Assembly: GCF_020103695.1 (NCBI RefSeq)
Contig: NZ_JAHXBF010000007.1
Span: forward strand, 248,001 to 312,000
Reading direction: 5' to 3'
Length of the DNA stretch: 64,000 nucleotides
Origin: Hyalangium versicolor
Lineage (GTDB): Bacteria; Myxococcota; Myxococcia; Myxococcales; Myxococcaceae
The position numbers and the translations under genes are program-made. This document shows positions 27,748 to 40,500 of the stretch, one piece after another (position 1 is the stretch's first letter; each line of letters starts with the position of its first letter). The notes under the pieces were generated by a model. It was not told the DNA's origin. It worked only from the letters and a program-made list of their open reading frames with translations, and made no database searches.

Positions 27748-28383
27748 GTGAAGCATCTCGCCTTCATGCTGATAGGCACTCTCGCGGCCTGCACCACCCC
27801 GACCCTCCAGGCCAAAGGAGACACGGCGCCGCTCGAATTCGAAGAAACGCGGCCGTCCGTGGAGCGCCCGCAGCACGCGCTCGCGCTGCTGGGGGGAGTG
27901 GTCTCGTTCACGGATGGAAAGAGCCGAAGCGAGTTGGTGCCCGCCAAGCCCGCGGTGGCGCTGGTGCTCCGCCTCGAAGATCAGCCCCTCACGAACCTCG
28001 GCCTGCTCATGGACATCAGTGGCAGTTGGGGCCAGAGCCGACTCGAGCTGGTCCCCGGCTCCCATGTGCCCTTTGGCTACACCCAGCTCTCTCTGGGTCT
28101 GGGCCTGCCCTACCTGTGGCGATGGGAACGGCTGTCGCTGTATGCCGGGCCGCGCGTCGCTGCGCTCTACCTGCGTCGGTCCTTCCAGATGGAGGCCTTC
28201 TCCGGTGCGCAGCAGTATCTCACCGCGAGCCCCGGCGTGGTGGGCGGCATGGTACTGAGCCTGGGCGAACGGCTGGAGGTGCTCGCCCAAGCGCAGCTCA
28301 TGTTCACGTACGTGGTCATGGATGGCCAGGGGCAGACCGTGGGCCTCACGGGCGGATGGGCGGGAATGGGGTATCACTTCTGA
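27748..28383 (+). CDS. Small outer-membrane barrel lipoprotein
   Basis: This is a 211-residue protein starting with GTG. It has a lipoprotein signal (MKHLAFMLIGTLAAC, Cys15) and then a short linker. From residue 45 on it shows alternating strands rich in Gly and aromatics (LGLLMDISGSWGQSRLELV; YTQLSLGLGLPYLWRWERLS; LYAGPRVAALYL; LGERLEVLAQAQLMFTYVV), ending GGWAGMGYHF, a typical barrel C-terminus with a terminal Phe. An eight-stranded barrel of the OmpA/OmpW size is likely. No family name or substrate is visible. It is transcribed away from the SitA-like toxin gene and lies 210 bases before the giant protein gene, on the same strand. Confidence 0.65.
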   Translation: MKHLAFMLIGTLAACTTPTLQAKGDTAPLEFEETRPSVERPQHALALLGGVVSFTDGKSRSELVPAKPAVALVLRLEDQPLTNLGLLMDISGSWGQSRLELVPGSHVPFGYTQLSLGLGLPYLWRWERLSLYAGPRVAALYLRRSFQMEAFSGAQQYLTASPGVVGGMVLSLGERLEVLAQAQLMFTYVVMDGQGQTVGLTGGWAGMGYHF

Positions 28384-28560
28384 AGGCTCGATCTGGAGTG
28401 GCCCCTCCCCCCAGTCTCATTCCGTGGACTGCACCGTCTCGCGCCGTGGACTGAGCGGGTGGCGCGGCATGGCGCCAGGTTCGGTGGCGCACTCATAAGC
28501 ATCTGAAATCACGGGACTCTCCATCGGTGGAGCGCACGGCCCAACGCGTGCACTGGGCGG

Positions 28561-28575
28561 CAGTCGCTTCGACTG
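28561..28575 (+). promoter_or_regulatory. Small hairpin just before the giant gene's ribosome site
   Basis: CAGTCG (28561-28566) pairs with CGACTG (28570-28575) around a CTT loop. It ends seven bases before the GAGAGA ribosome site and 18 bases before the start codon at 28594, so it could affect translation or message stability. It is short, and a chance occurrence is possible. Confidence 0.3.
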
Positions 28576-28593
28576 ACTTCACCGAGAGAACCG

Positions 28594-31500
28594 ATGCCAA
28601 GCCGCCAAGAAGGATGGAAGTGGATCCACCCCGTGATGCTCGCGTGGGTGCTCATCATCACCCTGTTGCCTGGAGCGAGCCGCGCCAGCGCGGACATCGT
28701 GGTCATGGAGAACGATGGTTCTTCCTACGATCACCCGGAGGAATCCTCCGATGCGTTCCTGGCGAGGGGCCGAGTGGCGCAGCGGTTCTACGCAACGCAT
28801 ACCGACTCCTACGACTTCCTGGTGGTGCTGCCGACGTTCGACACGATCCTGGGCAAGGATGCCGACGGCCTCCACGTGGGGATCAGCAACCAGGTCTCCG
28901 GCATTGGCAAGCCGCTCTTCGACAACAGCCCGGGCTTCGGCAACGCCCACCGCCTCAAGGGCTACATCGATCTGGGCGGGCTGAGACCAGGGTCTCCGTC
29001 CTCACTCCAATGGGAAGCTGTCGTGCTCGCCCATGAAGTGGCCCATCAGTGGTCGGGCCAGACGCGCTTTCGGGAGACGTCCTCGGCTCCTCTGAGCCAG
29101 GAGTTGCTCGGCAAGGATGGCGCGCACTGGAGCTTCTTCCTCGACTCGGATGCCTCGGTGCTCCACGGCTCGGACTGGGAGCCTCGGGGCCCGCAGAGCT
29201 TCGAGTCCGTAGCGCGGCAGGGCCGTTACTCCGCGCTCGACCTCTACCTGATGGGCTTCTTGAACTCTCAGGAGGTGGCGCCGATGTCCCTGCTCACCCC
29301 TACCGAGGATGAGCCTCTCAATGATCCGACCGCCATCCCCCCCGTGAATGGCACGACGATCTCCGCGACCTCCCGAGAGGTGAGCCTCTCCCAGATCATC
29401 CAGGCGGAAGGGCCGCGGACCCCCAACAGCTCGAATTCCCAGAAGCATTTCCGCGCGGCGTTCATCCTCCTGACGCCGAAGGGGCAGACCGCGACGGCCG
29501 CGCAGATTGCCTACGCCGACTCGCTCCGCCATGCCTTCGAGAACCACTTCTTCTTCCTCACGCGCGGACGGGGTGCCTTCGAGACGGATCTCGTGGAGCA
29601 GGCGCCCGGCACCGTCACGAGCACGCCGGGCGTGGAGCTTGGCCTCTCGTATCTGCTGTCGCGCCAGAGCCAGGCGGGGAGTTGGGGAACGACGCAGGAG
29701 GCGGCCCTGCGTGAGACACAGCAGGCCATGGAGGTGCTGCGCCTGTTCCTCTCCAGCGAGGGAGTCTCCACCTCGCTCACCAAAGCCAAGAGCTACCTTC
29801 AGGGCCGTCATCCGACGGACGTAGATGGACTGGCGCGCCTGTCGCTCGCGACCCAGGACCTGAGCGATGGGGCTCAGGGCCGGCTGCGCGCGCTGCTTCA
29901 GCCCGCGGGAGGAGTGGGGCTTTCTCCCGGCTACCGCTCCACCCTGCTCGACACGGCACTGCTGGGACTGGCGTTGACGCTGTCTCCCTCCGCCCCCGAT
30001 GCGACTCCCGCGGTGACGGAGTTCCTGCTCAATTCGCAGAACGCCGACGGCGGTTGGGCCGCGCTGCCCGGAGGCCCCAGCCGGTTCGAGCCCACGGCCC
30101 TGGTCCTGGACTACTTCTCCCGGGTTCCGAAGACGGCGAGCATCAGTGCAGCGGCGAACAAGGCGCTCCAGTTCTTCCACAGCCGCTACACCGCGCAGGG
30201 CTTCCTGGATGAAGGTCCGCGAGCAGCGGCGACGGGGTGGGCGGTCATGGCGCTGTCGCAGTGGCAGAAGCTGACGCCGAGCGAGGCGGCGGGTGCCACG
30301 CAGACCCTCTGGAAGCGGCAGCGGCAGGATGGGAGCTGGGAGGCGTCGGTGGTGGACACGGCGCTCGCCCTTCGTGCGCTGCGCATCCTGCTCACGCCCA
30401 ATCTGGTGGTGAAGTCGGCGGACATCTCGCTCTCCGCCTCCTCCGTGATGGAGGGTGAGAGCGTGCTCGCGACCGTGAGCATCACGAACACAGGCTATTC
30501 CAAGGCTGAGAACGTGCTGCTCAAGGCCTTCGACTCCAACGGCAACCTGCTCGGCGTTGCGGCCCGACTGACTTCCATTGAGCCCGGCGAGCGCATCTCG
30601 ACACAGGTGGTGCTGGACACCCACAACGCCGCGGGCTCGATCCAGGCGTTCTTCGTGGTGGACCCGGGCGGTGAGATCGACGAGGGCCAGGAGTCCGACA
30701 ACCGGGCCGCGGTGCCCTTCTTCGTGTCGCCAGCCCCGACGGTGCCGGACCTGTTCGTCCAGGCGGGCAGCGTCACCGTCAACCCGGCGTCCATCAACCA
30801 TCTGCCAGTGCAGGTGGAGGTGTCCGCGCGCGTGGGCAACCTCGGCAAGGTCGCGGTGGGCCAGCCGGTGAACGTCGTAGTCCGGATGGGGACGCAGGCG
30901 CTGGCCACGTCTCAAGTGACGCTCGGCGCGCAGTCGAGCCAGCCCATGACCTGGCAGATCCAGCTCACCGCCCTGCAGGCCGGCGGCGTCATCACCGTGG
31001 AGGTGGATCCGAGCGACGCGGTCCCGGAGCCGGTCGAGACCAACAACCAGCAGACGGTGAAGCTCGGGCTGACGCCTGGGGTGGACCTGCGCGTCACCTC
31101 GCTGACGGCTCCGGCGACTGTGGACCAGGGGCATGACATCGCCTTCCAGTACGCGCTCGCCAACGGCGGCACCCTGGAGGCGCAGTCCACGGGCACGCTG
31201 GAGATCCTCTCCAACAGCGGAGCCACGATCGCGACACTGCCGCTGCCTTCCCAGCTCATCAGCGCGGGAGGCCAGGCCACGGGCCAGCTCGTGTGGCGTG
31301 CGAACACCGCGGGCTCGCTCAAGGCGGTTTTGAAGGTGCAGTACCCGGGTGATCTCGATTCCAGCAACAACACCGGCTCGGCCCTGTTCACAGTGCAGGC
31401 GTCGTCCCTGCCCAACCTCCTGGCGGTGGGCAACAGCTTGACCCTCACTCCCGAGCATCCACTGGAGACCCAGCCGGCCACGGTGCGCGTGACCGTCCGC

Positions 31501-34500
31501 AACAGTGGCCAGAGCGCGGCCCGGGACTTCACCGTGGACCTTTACCTCGGGGTGCCCGAGTCCGGCGGGACGCGCTTCCACCGGGAGCAGGTCTCGACGC
31601 TGGCCGCTGGCGCCACGCTGGCCGTCACAGGGACGCTCACCCTGCCCCAGGATGCGCCGAAGGCACTCTACGTCGTCGTGGACGGCACCGAGGCTGTCTC
31701 GGAGTTCGATGAAGACGACAACCGGACCTTCCTGACCTTCTCCTCCCTGCCCATCGCGGACCTGGTGGCTTCCTCCGCGGGCATCCGGCCGGACCCGGCC
31801 TTCCCGCGCGAGAACACTACGGTGCCGGTGACGGTGGTGGTGCTGAACGCGGGAGGCCAGCGCGCGGAGAACATCCCGGTCGAGTTGCTGCGAGTCACCT
31901 CCAGCGGGAGCGAGGAGTCCATCGGCCAGACCTCCATCTCCGCCATCGAGGCGGGCCAGAGCGGTGAGGCCATCATCTCTTGGAACACCACGGGCCTGCG
32001 CGGACCACAGAAGCTGGTCGCGTTCATCAACAAGGGGCAATCGGTGCCCGAGCAGCGCACGGACAACAACCGCGCCGAGCGGCAGGTGTCGGTCCAGGAT
32101 GCAGCGCTGGCGCTCTCCGAACCCTACTTCTCGCCCAACGGAGACGGCATTCGCGAGACGACGGAGATCACCTACCGCCTCGCGACTGAAGCGCCCGTGG
32201 AGGCTCGCATCGAGGATGCGCAGGGGCGCACGGTCCGAGTCCTGACGGCGGCCACTGCCCTCGCTTCGAGCCTTTCGTGGGACGGCCGCTCCACCGAGGG
32301 CCGGATCGTCCCGGATGGCACCTACAGCATCCACGTGAGGACCCAGGCTGCCGCATCGGCGACGCTCCTGGGGACGCTGACGGCCGTGGTGGACACCAAC
32401 CGCACGCTGCTGGACAGCTCCGAGCCCTCGTCCATCGAGGTGGAGAGCCTGCAAGGCACTGCCAATGCTCAAACGCGCAACGGGCCCGCTGCCGCGATGC
32501 CGGATGAGAGTGGCGTCGTGTTCTATCGCCAGGATTCCGAGGGATGTGGGATCTACGCCCAGTCACTCGATGGTGCTCCCGCGCGCCGCCTCACACCGGA
32601 CGGTTGGTCTTGTAGCGCCTATGCCTCCTGGTCCCAGGGGCTGGCGGTCAGCCCGGACGCACGCTGGGTCGCCTTCCATGGCCTCAAGGAGTGCCCTGAA
32701 TTCAACCGGTGCAGCACCCTGGAGCTCCTCTCGATCGCCAATCGAAGCCTGATCCAGATCGCCAACAACGGAGATGCTCAGGGACGATTCCTCCAGGACC
32801 AGGTGTCCCCCGCCTTCAGCAGGGATGGGTCTCGCATCTTCTTCGTGACCCGGGAGCAGGCTACGAGAGACTTCACACTCGAAGAAGCCCGCGTCGATGG
32901 GACGCAGCGGCGCATCCTTGCGCGCAGCACACCCGCCCCCGTCGAACTCAGCGTGTCTCCCGCGGGAGACAGACTGGCTGTCGTCAACCAGAGCGGGGCT
33001 CTGTACTTCATCCATCTGCCGGAGGGCACCCGCGAGGACTTCCTTCCCACTGGGACCCTTTCCGGCTTCACGTCAGACGGCAACATCCCGGTCGAGGTGA
33101 ACTCCGAGATGAACCGCCGCCATGATTGGGAGGCTTCCGGCGAGATGATCTCCTACGCGGCTCCAGGCCTGCTGGAGAGCGGCGAGGACCTCTATGACCT
33201 GGTGCCCATCGCCCCGAAGCTCGAGCAGAAGGAGCTGAAGACCGGCAGGATCCAACAGCTCTTCGCGGGCGCCTTCCACTCCAGGGACTTCCTCCCAGAG
33301 GCAGCCGCGCTCGCCGTCAACCCCATCAGTGGAGGCACGGCCTTCCGCCATTGGCCGTTGCTGAGCACCCACGCTCAGATCTGGACCGTCTCGGCTTCTG
33401 GAACGGCGCGCATGCTCCTGCCCTACGATGTGGGTGCGCTGCGCTGGTCACCCGGGGGCAGCTTCCTGTTCGGCTTCGTGAACACGGGGGATGGAGGGGG
33501 TGAACCCCTCGGCGCGGTCGTCACGAGGGACAACCTCTTCGTGAAGCTGACAGCGACCCGGACTTCCTCGTCCGCGGCCATGACCTTCCAGGGCACGGCG
33601 GCCGACCTGAACTTCGAGGAGTGGCAGCTCGGAGTCCGCACCTATGGCTCCACGGGTTCCTTCGTGACGATCGCGGCCTCCGCCACGCCCGTGCGCAACG
33701 GGTTGCTGACCGAGTGGGTTCCTCCCGCGCCCGGCATGTATGAGGCACGACTGCTCGCGAAGGATCGCGCCGGCAACGTCCGCACCCGGACCGTGGCCTT
33801 TGGTTACAGCCTGAGTCCTGCCGTGGCCAACGTCACGCGCGCTCCCGAGTACTTCAGCCCCAACGGAGATGGGGTCCTCGACTCGACCGAGCTGCACTAC
33901 AGCATCACCCGAGCGACCATCGCCGACTTCCAGGTTTTGGACTCGCACAACCAGGTGGTCCAGCAGTCGTTCCTGAACCACCCTCAGGCCGGTGACTTCA
34001 CGCTGAGCTGGAATGGCCGTGATGCCAATGGCCAGCTCGTCCCGGACGGCACGTACACCCTGATGCTCGATGGCACGCGCCTCTCGGTGGTAGTCGACAA
34101 CACGCCTCCTGTCGCGCAGCTCGCGCTGGCGGCGCTGCCCGAGGCCGCGGGCTCACGTCTGCCGGAGCCCTACCTCTATATGGACGTCCTCCCGCAGGAC
34201 GTCGTCGCCAATGCGGCCGCCGATGATTCGCTTCGTACGACCGAGCCAGTGCGGATCGTGGGCGCGGGTACGTCCTGGAAGGTCCAGGATGCGAACCTGA
34301 AGGAGTGGACCCTCGAGGTCTCTCCGTCCGACGACCCGTCCGTGAGTCGGCCGCTGCTCACGGGGACCCAGCCCGTCGACAAGACCCAGCCCTTCCCCAT
34401 CGCGCAAGTGCGAGGTCCCTTCCGGCTCCGTGCCAAGGACCTGGCCGGCAATCAGGCGCTCACGGTTCCCGTCCAGCTCAATCCGCCGCAACTGTTCGTC

Positions 34501-37500
34501 ACCCTCGGCGGCAGCGCGCAGCAGCTCAGCCAGTACTGGCTGCTGCCCGGACAGGTCATGCCTCGGGTGCTGCCATTCACCAACGCCACGATGGCCGTCG
34601 ACGGGACCACAGTTCTCCCCCGCGTCGAGGGTGGGAAGTACGCCTTCGGCCTCAACACCAGCGATGGCAGCCCTCTGACATCGTTCTCGGTCGCGTACCA
34701 CCTGCCGTCGGGCGCGTGGGTCATGGACTCGCAGAATGTCTCGGCCCTGGGCGAGAACATGGTCATCTGGGATTCGAACTCTTCGGGCGGCGTCTCCGAG
34801 TTCGAGATCCGCGCCCTGGACACCCAGGGCAATACCCTCAAGGCGGCCGTGCGCCTCACGAACGGCTCCGAGGGAGGACAGTACGCCCGGACGGCCTGCG
34901 TGAAGACGCGAGGCGGTGAGACCACGGTGATCTCCTCCATCGTGGGCAATGCGCTGACCATGCCCGAGGATCTCGCTGCTGGCTCCAAGTGGCGCTTCAC
35001 CTCGGTGGCGACGCAGACGGTGACGGAGTTCCCTGTCCACGCCGAGCTCCTCCACACGAGCCAGGGTCTCCGCATCAAGGAGTCGCTCCCCACCTCCAGC
35101 CTGCCCGAGTGCCAGTACTCCGTGCAGTTCCTGGGCACCCATGTGAGCGGCACGCCGCTCGTGGACCTGCTCTCCGTGGATTTGTGCAAGCCCCAGGTCA
35201 CCCTGAGCCAGAACGGGATGTCCGTCTCTGAGTCGTTCCGTCAGGGCCTGCGTTCCATCGAGGTGTTCGTCGAGGATCATGCGCGGCAGATCGTCGTCGC
35301 CCGCTTCGATGCGTTCGAGGGCACGTCTCCGATCCACCCGATCGACCGCTCGCTGTTCCCGGATGCAACGGGCTTCGTTCTCCGCGCTCGGGCCACGCTG
35401 ACGGATGGGACTCGCGTCCTGACCCGTCCCAACCTGAATCCTGCCGACCCCAAGCTGCTCGACCCCGGTTGCAACGATGAGGCCGGGTTGGAGTTCCCCC
35501 AGGCGAAGGTGGAGCTTTCGTCTCTGTCGCGAGATGCGGACGCGCCGCTGTGCAGCATCCACGAGCCCCTCTATACGTCTCGGATCAAGGGCAACGGCGG
35601 AACGGGGCAGCAGCTCCAGGCGCTCGATGTGCGCATCGTCACTGCGCAGGGCGAGCCGGTCGCGCAGCCCCAGGTCTCGGGTGTCGTTCTCGGGTCTTCC
35701 GTCGTGGACGCAGTGGTGCGTATCGACTCCAAGACGCTGCAGAAGGGCAACTACCTGCTTCGCGCTTCGGCCACCTGGTCCGACGGAGCGGTTTCGAACG
35801 CTGTCGAGCAGCCTGTCTACATCGACAAGACGCCTGCCCAGGCCCTCATCACGAGTCCAGCGGCCGTGGGGCGCGTCTGCCCCGAAAGCCGCCGAGGTTC
35901 GAATGGCGCCATCGAGCAGATTCTGACCGTGCAGGGAGCCGTCTCTGATGACCACCTCGAGTCCTATGAGCTGTTCGTCGGTTCGCCGGATGGCGAGCCG
36001 CAGCGGGGCTCCAAGGTCGAGTTCAACACCTCGGTTCCCAGCTCGTTCCAGGGTGTCCTGGGGACGATCGATCTGTCTCAGCGAAGCCATCAGCTCGAAC
36101 TGCTGCTGAGCGCGCGAGACGTGAGTGGTTCCTCTTGGTGCGCCACGCCCGTGGTCGTGGAAGTGGCTCAGCCTCCGTCCATTGGCTCGCTCCTGGTATC
36201 GCCCACCCTCTTCTCTCCGGATACGGATGGCGCTCTCGACGCCACGACGATCGGTTTCACAGTGGATCAGGCTGTGTCGTACGCCGTCTCAGTCGAGACC
36301 GGGACGCAGAGCCACACGATCCTCCAGGGCCAGACGCCTCAGGGGAGTGCTTCGCTGAGTTGGAATGGCCCCCTGGAAAATGGCTCGCACCTGCCCGACG
36401 GCGACTACACGCTGCGGCTGCGCGTGACGAGCGCCTGCGGCATGACCGATGAGGCCGCCACCCTGGTTCGTCTGGATACGAGCGCGCCGGTCGCCCGGAT
36501 CGACTTCCCTGCAGAAAACCAGGTGCTGGGTGGGTCCTTCACGGTCACAGGTGCTGCCACCGACGTGAATCTGTCGCGGTACGAGCTGTCCCTCGGCGAG
36601 GGTGCTTCTCCGACAAGCTTCGCCCCTATCGCTTCGGCCCAGACTGCTGCCTCCGGAGTCCTGGGCGAGGTGGCTCTCGCGAGCCTGCCGATGGGCCAGT
36701 ACACGCTGCGGCTGGTGGTCGAGGACAAGGCAGGCCACTCCACCCAGGTGCTGCGACACTTCCAGCACCAGCCAGCGGCACTGCTGCGCGCTGCCTCCGT
36801 GATGCCCACGATCCTCTCTCCGGATGGTGACGGGATTTCGGACACGGGGTCCCTCAACGTCATGCTGGCGGCTCCCGCGACCGTGAGCGCCGTCCTGCTG
36901 GACCCGGCGGGGCATCCGCTGCGCACGCTGGTGCAACCCACCGCTCTTCCCGCCAGCACGAGCCAGCTTCCGCTCACCGTCGCGGCCCTGCAGGGGCTCC
37001 TGGACGGCGTCTACTCGGTGCGAGTGACGGCGGACTCGGGCTCGAACACGGAAGATTCCCTTGCCTCGTTCGAGATCGACATCAGCAAGCCCCATGTCGT
37101 GTTCAGTTCGCCAGTGGCAGGGAGCGTCCGAGGGGCTGAGCTCACCGTGGAAGGCATCATCGATGATCCCCACCTCGAGAGCTGGACCCTGACCCATCAG
37201 GCCCCTGGAGAGAGCACCGGGCACACGATCGCGAGCGGCATTGCGACCTCCTCGGGGCTCCTCGCAGTCCAGAGTGGACTCACCGAGGGAACCCACCAGC
37301 TCACGCTCAAGGCCAGTGACCGGGCGGGGCACTCCCAGGAGCAGTCCGTGTCCTTCACCGTGGACACCACGTCTCCTGTCGTCTCGTTCCTCTCGCCGGC
37401 CAATGGAAGCAACCTGTCGGGCAGCGTTGCTCCGCTGGAGATCCGCGGCCAGGCCGAGGATGCCCACCTGCGGTCGGTGAGCCTCGAAGCCCACACGGTC

Positions 37501-40500
37501 AACGGCACGCAGACGCTCTTCTCTGGCTCAAGCCTGCCTCCCGATGGCCTGCTGTCTCACTGGGCCGTGGGCTACGATGCCGATGGCCCGGCCGAGCTGC
37601 ACCTGAAGGCCGAGGACTCCGCTGGGAACACGGCCGAGAGCCTCCTCTCATTCGTGCTCGACAGCACTCCTCCCGTGGCGACCCTCTCCGAGCCTCACGG
37701 CTCGACGCGTGGGGAGGGACTCGTGTTCCGCGGCTCCGCCACCGACGCGAACCTGTCCAGGTGGGAGCTGGAACTCGGCCGGGGTACGTCCGCTTCTGAG
37801 ACCTCGTTCCAAATGATCGCCAGCGCTTCGCAGCCGCTGGACTCCGGAACCTTCGCGACGCTCGCCTTCGTGGGGGATGGCTCCTACATCGCTCGCCTCC
37901 GGGTCATCGACTCCGCTGGCAATGTGTCCGTGGACGATGAGTCCTTCACCATCGACTCCATCGCTCCCCTGCCCTCGCCGGCACTGTCCGCGACCGTGCA
38001 GCGGCCTAACACTGTCACGCTCACCTGGGAGCCCAGCCCTTCGAGCGATGTCACCGCGTATGAAGTCCGCAGGGCTTCTGGCAGCGGCTCGGCCGTCGTC
38101 ATCGCAACCGTTGGCGCGGACATCCGCGCCTACGTGGATGGCGGACTCCTGGACGGCCGCTTCCGTTACTCCGTCGTGGCGCGTGACGCGGCTCACAATG
38201 CCAGCAACTCTTCGCCCGAGGCCCAAGTGGAGATCGACTCCACGCCGCCGATGGTGTCATGGCTCGCGCCGACGGCCGGTGAGCAGGTGCGTGGCACGTA
38301 CGAGCTCCAAGGCACCGCGTACAGCCCGAGCGACTTCCGCGAGTACCGCGTGTCGATCGGCGCTGGCAATGCCCCCACGGCCTTCACGCTCCTGACACGC
38401 TCCCTGCTGCCTGTGAGCGCCGGGCGTCTCGGCGAGCTGGCCGCAACGGGCCTGCCCCAGGGATCGATCCAAACCCTGCGCCTGGAGGCCGAGGATCTGA
38501 TCGGCAACGTGAGCGAGACCCGCGTCGCGTTCCTGATCGACAACCTGCCTCCCGTGACGCCGACGCTCGCCCCCCTGACTGTGGCGGGTTCGACGGTCAC
38601 CCTCTCCTGGCAGACCACCGCCGAGGATGACCTGCTCGGATTCGTGATCTTCCGGGATGGTGCGCCGCTCGGAACGCCGAGCAACTCGAGCCCTCAGGAC
38701 CTCCGGCCCTACGCGCTCCCGGCCGATAGCCGGAGCTTCCAGGATCTGAAGGTCCCGGATGGCTCGCACACCTATTCGCTCGTGGCCATCGACCGGGCGG
38801 GCAACGTCAGTCCTTCCTCCAGCCGTGGCCCTGTCGTCATCGAGACGCGAGCTCCCGTGGCTCGCATCGTCGAGCCCAGCCAGCGCGAGCGGCTGCGCCA
38901 GGACACCTGGCTGGTGGCCCAGAGCGAAGATCAGGACATCGCGTCGATCACCTTCGAGAGCCGTGCTTCCCCCACCGGGACGTTCACTGCGCTGGGGGCT
39001 CCGGCGACCCAGATGCCGTTCACCCGGCTCCTGCCCCTGTCGCAGGTCAGCGGCCGCGTCGTCGAGCTGAGGGCCGTGGCGAAGGACGGCTCGAACAAAA
39101 CCGATGCCGCGCCTGCGTCGATCCACGTGCTGAAGGAGGCGATCCCTTCCAAGCCGTCGGCGACCGCCCTCATCGATGGCGACCAGGTCGAGATCTCCTG
39201 GACGAATACCAACCCGGCCGGGCAGCTGACAGGCTTCGAGCTGTCCGAGGACGGTGTCATCGTGACCCAAGCGCCGGAGCGGTGGCCTGGCACGGCGGCC
39301 GCCTCGTCCGGCACGCCCGCGAACGCCTATGACGATGCGGGGACTTTGACGTCCTGGACGCCCCAGGGTGCGCTGCCTCAAGCGTGGACACTGACGCTGA
39401 CTCAGCCGGTGCTCCTGCACGGAGTCACCCTGGTGACCAAGGGCACGTCGACAGTCCGGCTGGAGGCCCAGATCGCAGGCTTCTGGGTGCCGCTCGCCTC
39501 GGATGTTCTGGCCATTGCCTCCTCCAATACGACGCACACGCTGGACCGGGCTGTCGAGGCCCAGGCGATCCGGGTGACGTTCCTGAGCCTGAGTTCGGGC
39601 ACCACCGCTCTGTCCGATGTGCAATTGGACGCGGTGCCGCTGGAGCATGGCTCCTCTACCGTGCTCAGCGCCGTCTTCCCCGGCCAGCACACCTACCGCC
39701 TGCGAGCGATGGGCTTCGGAGGCACTCCCTCGGAGGCAGAGGAGCTCTCCGTCAACATCTATGCCCCGCAACTCGAGGCCGAGGTGGCGGAGACTCCGGG
39801 CACCAGCGTCAAGCTGCTGGGCCATGACGTTCCCCCATCCGCACGGGTCGAGGTGTTCAATGAGAATGGCGTGGCCGGTACGACCACCGCGAACGCGCAG
39901 GGCGGTTTCGAGCTCACGGTGCCCCTGGTTCCGGGTGACAACACCTTCCAGGCTCAGGCGACGGATGCGGCTGGCAACCGCAGCCTTCCTTCCGAGCCCG
40001 TGACGGTGGTGAGCGACCCGGCTCCGACCGCGGGCCTCACTCTCGCGCTCACCGGTGTGACGGCCTCGGACGTCTCGCTCTCGCTCTCCGTGGCGGGCGA
40101 TGCGTCGAATGTGGCGGGCTACGCGCTCGTTCGCGAGGGCAACGAGGGAACGGTGGAGCTGCCGCCGTCCTCGGCTGCCGCGCGAAGCTTCATCGACCGG
40201 GGCGTTCGCAATGGCACGTACACCTACCGTGTCCACGCGTTCAACGCGCGTGGATTCCGAGGTCCTGCCTCGAATGGCGCCACGGCGACAGTGGCTGCTG
40301 CTCCCCCCGCCTCTCCCGTGGATGTGGCGGTCGAGCCCCTGCCGTCCGGAGGTGCGCTCTCGGTGACCTGGTCTCCGGGGGATGCCCGTACCGTGGCCTA
40401 TCGCGTGGAACGTGCCATCGGGGCGACGGGGGCCTTCGAGGCCCTCGCTGGCTCCGAGCACGTGCTCACCACCGAGATCATCGATCGGCCGCTGAACGAC

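Noticed and set aside
29002-32472. A 1156-residue open frame on the minus strand
   Set aside because: It lies wholly opposite the giant gene, has Arg/His/Gln-rich composition with no domain, and is explained by the high GC third-position bias of the plus-strand gene.
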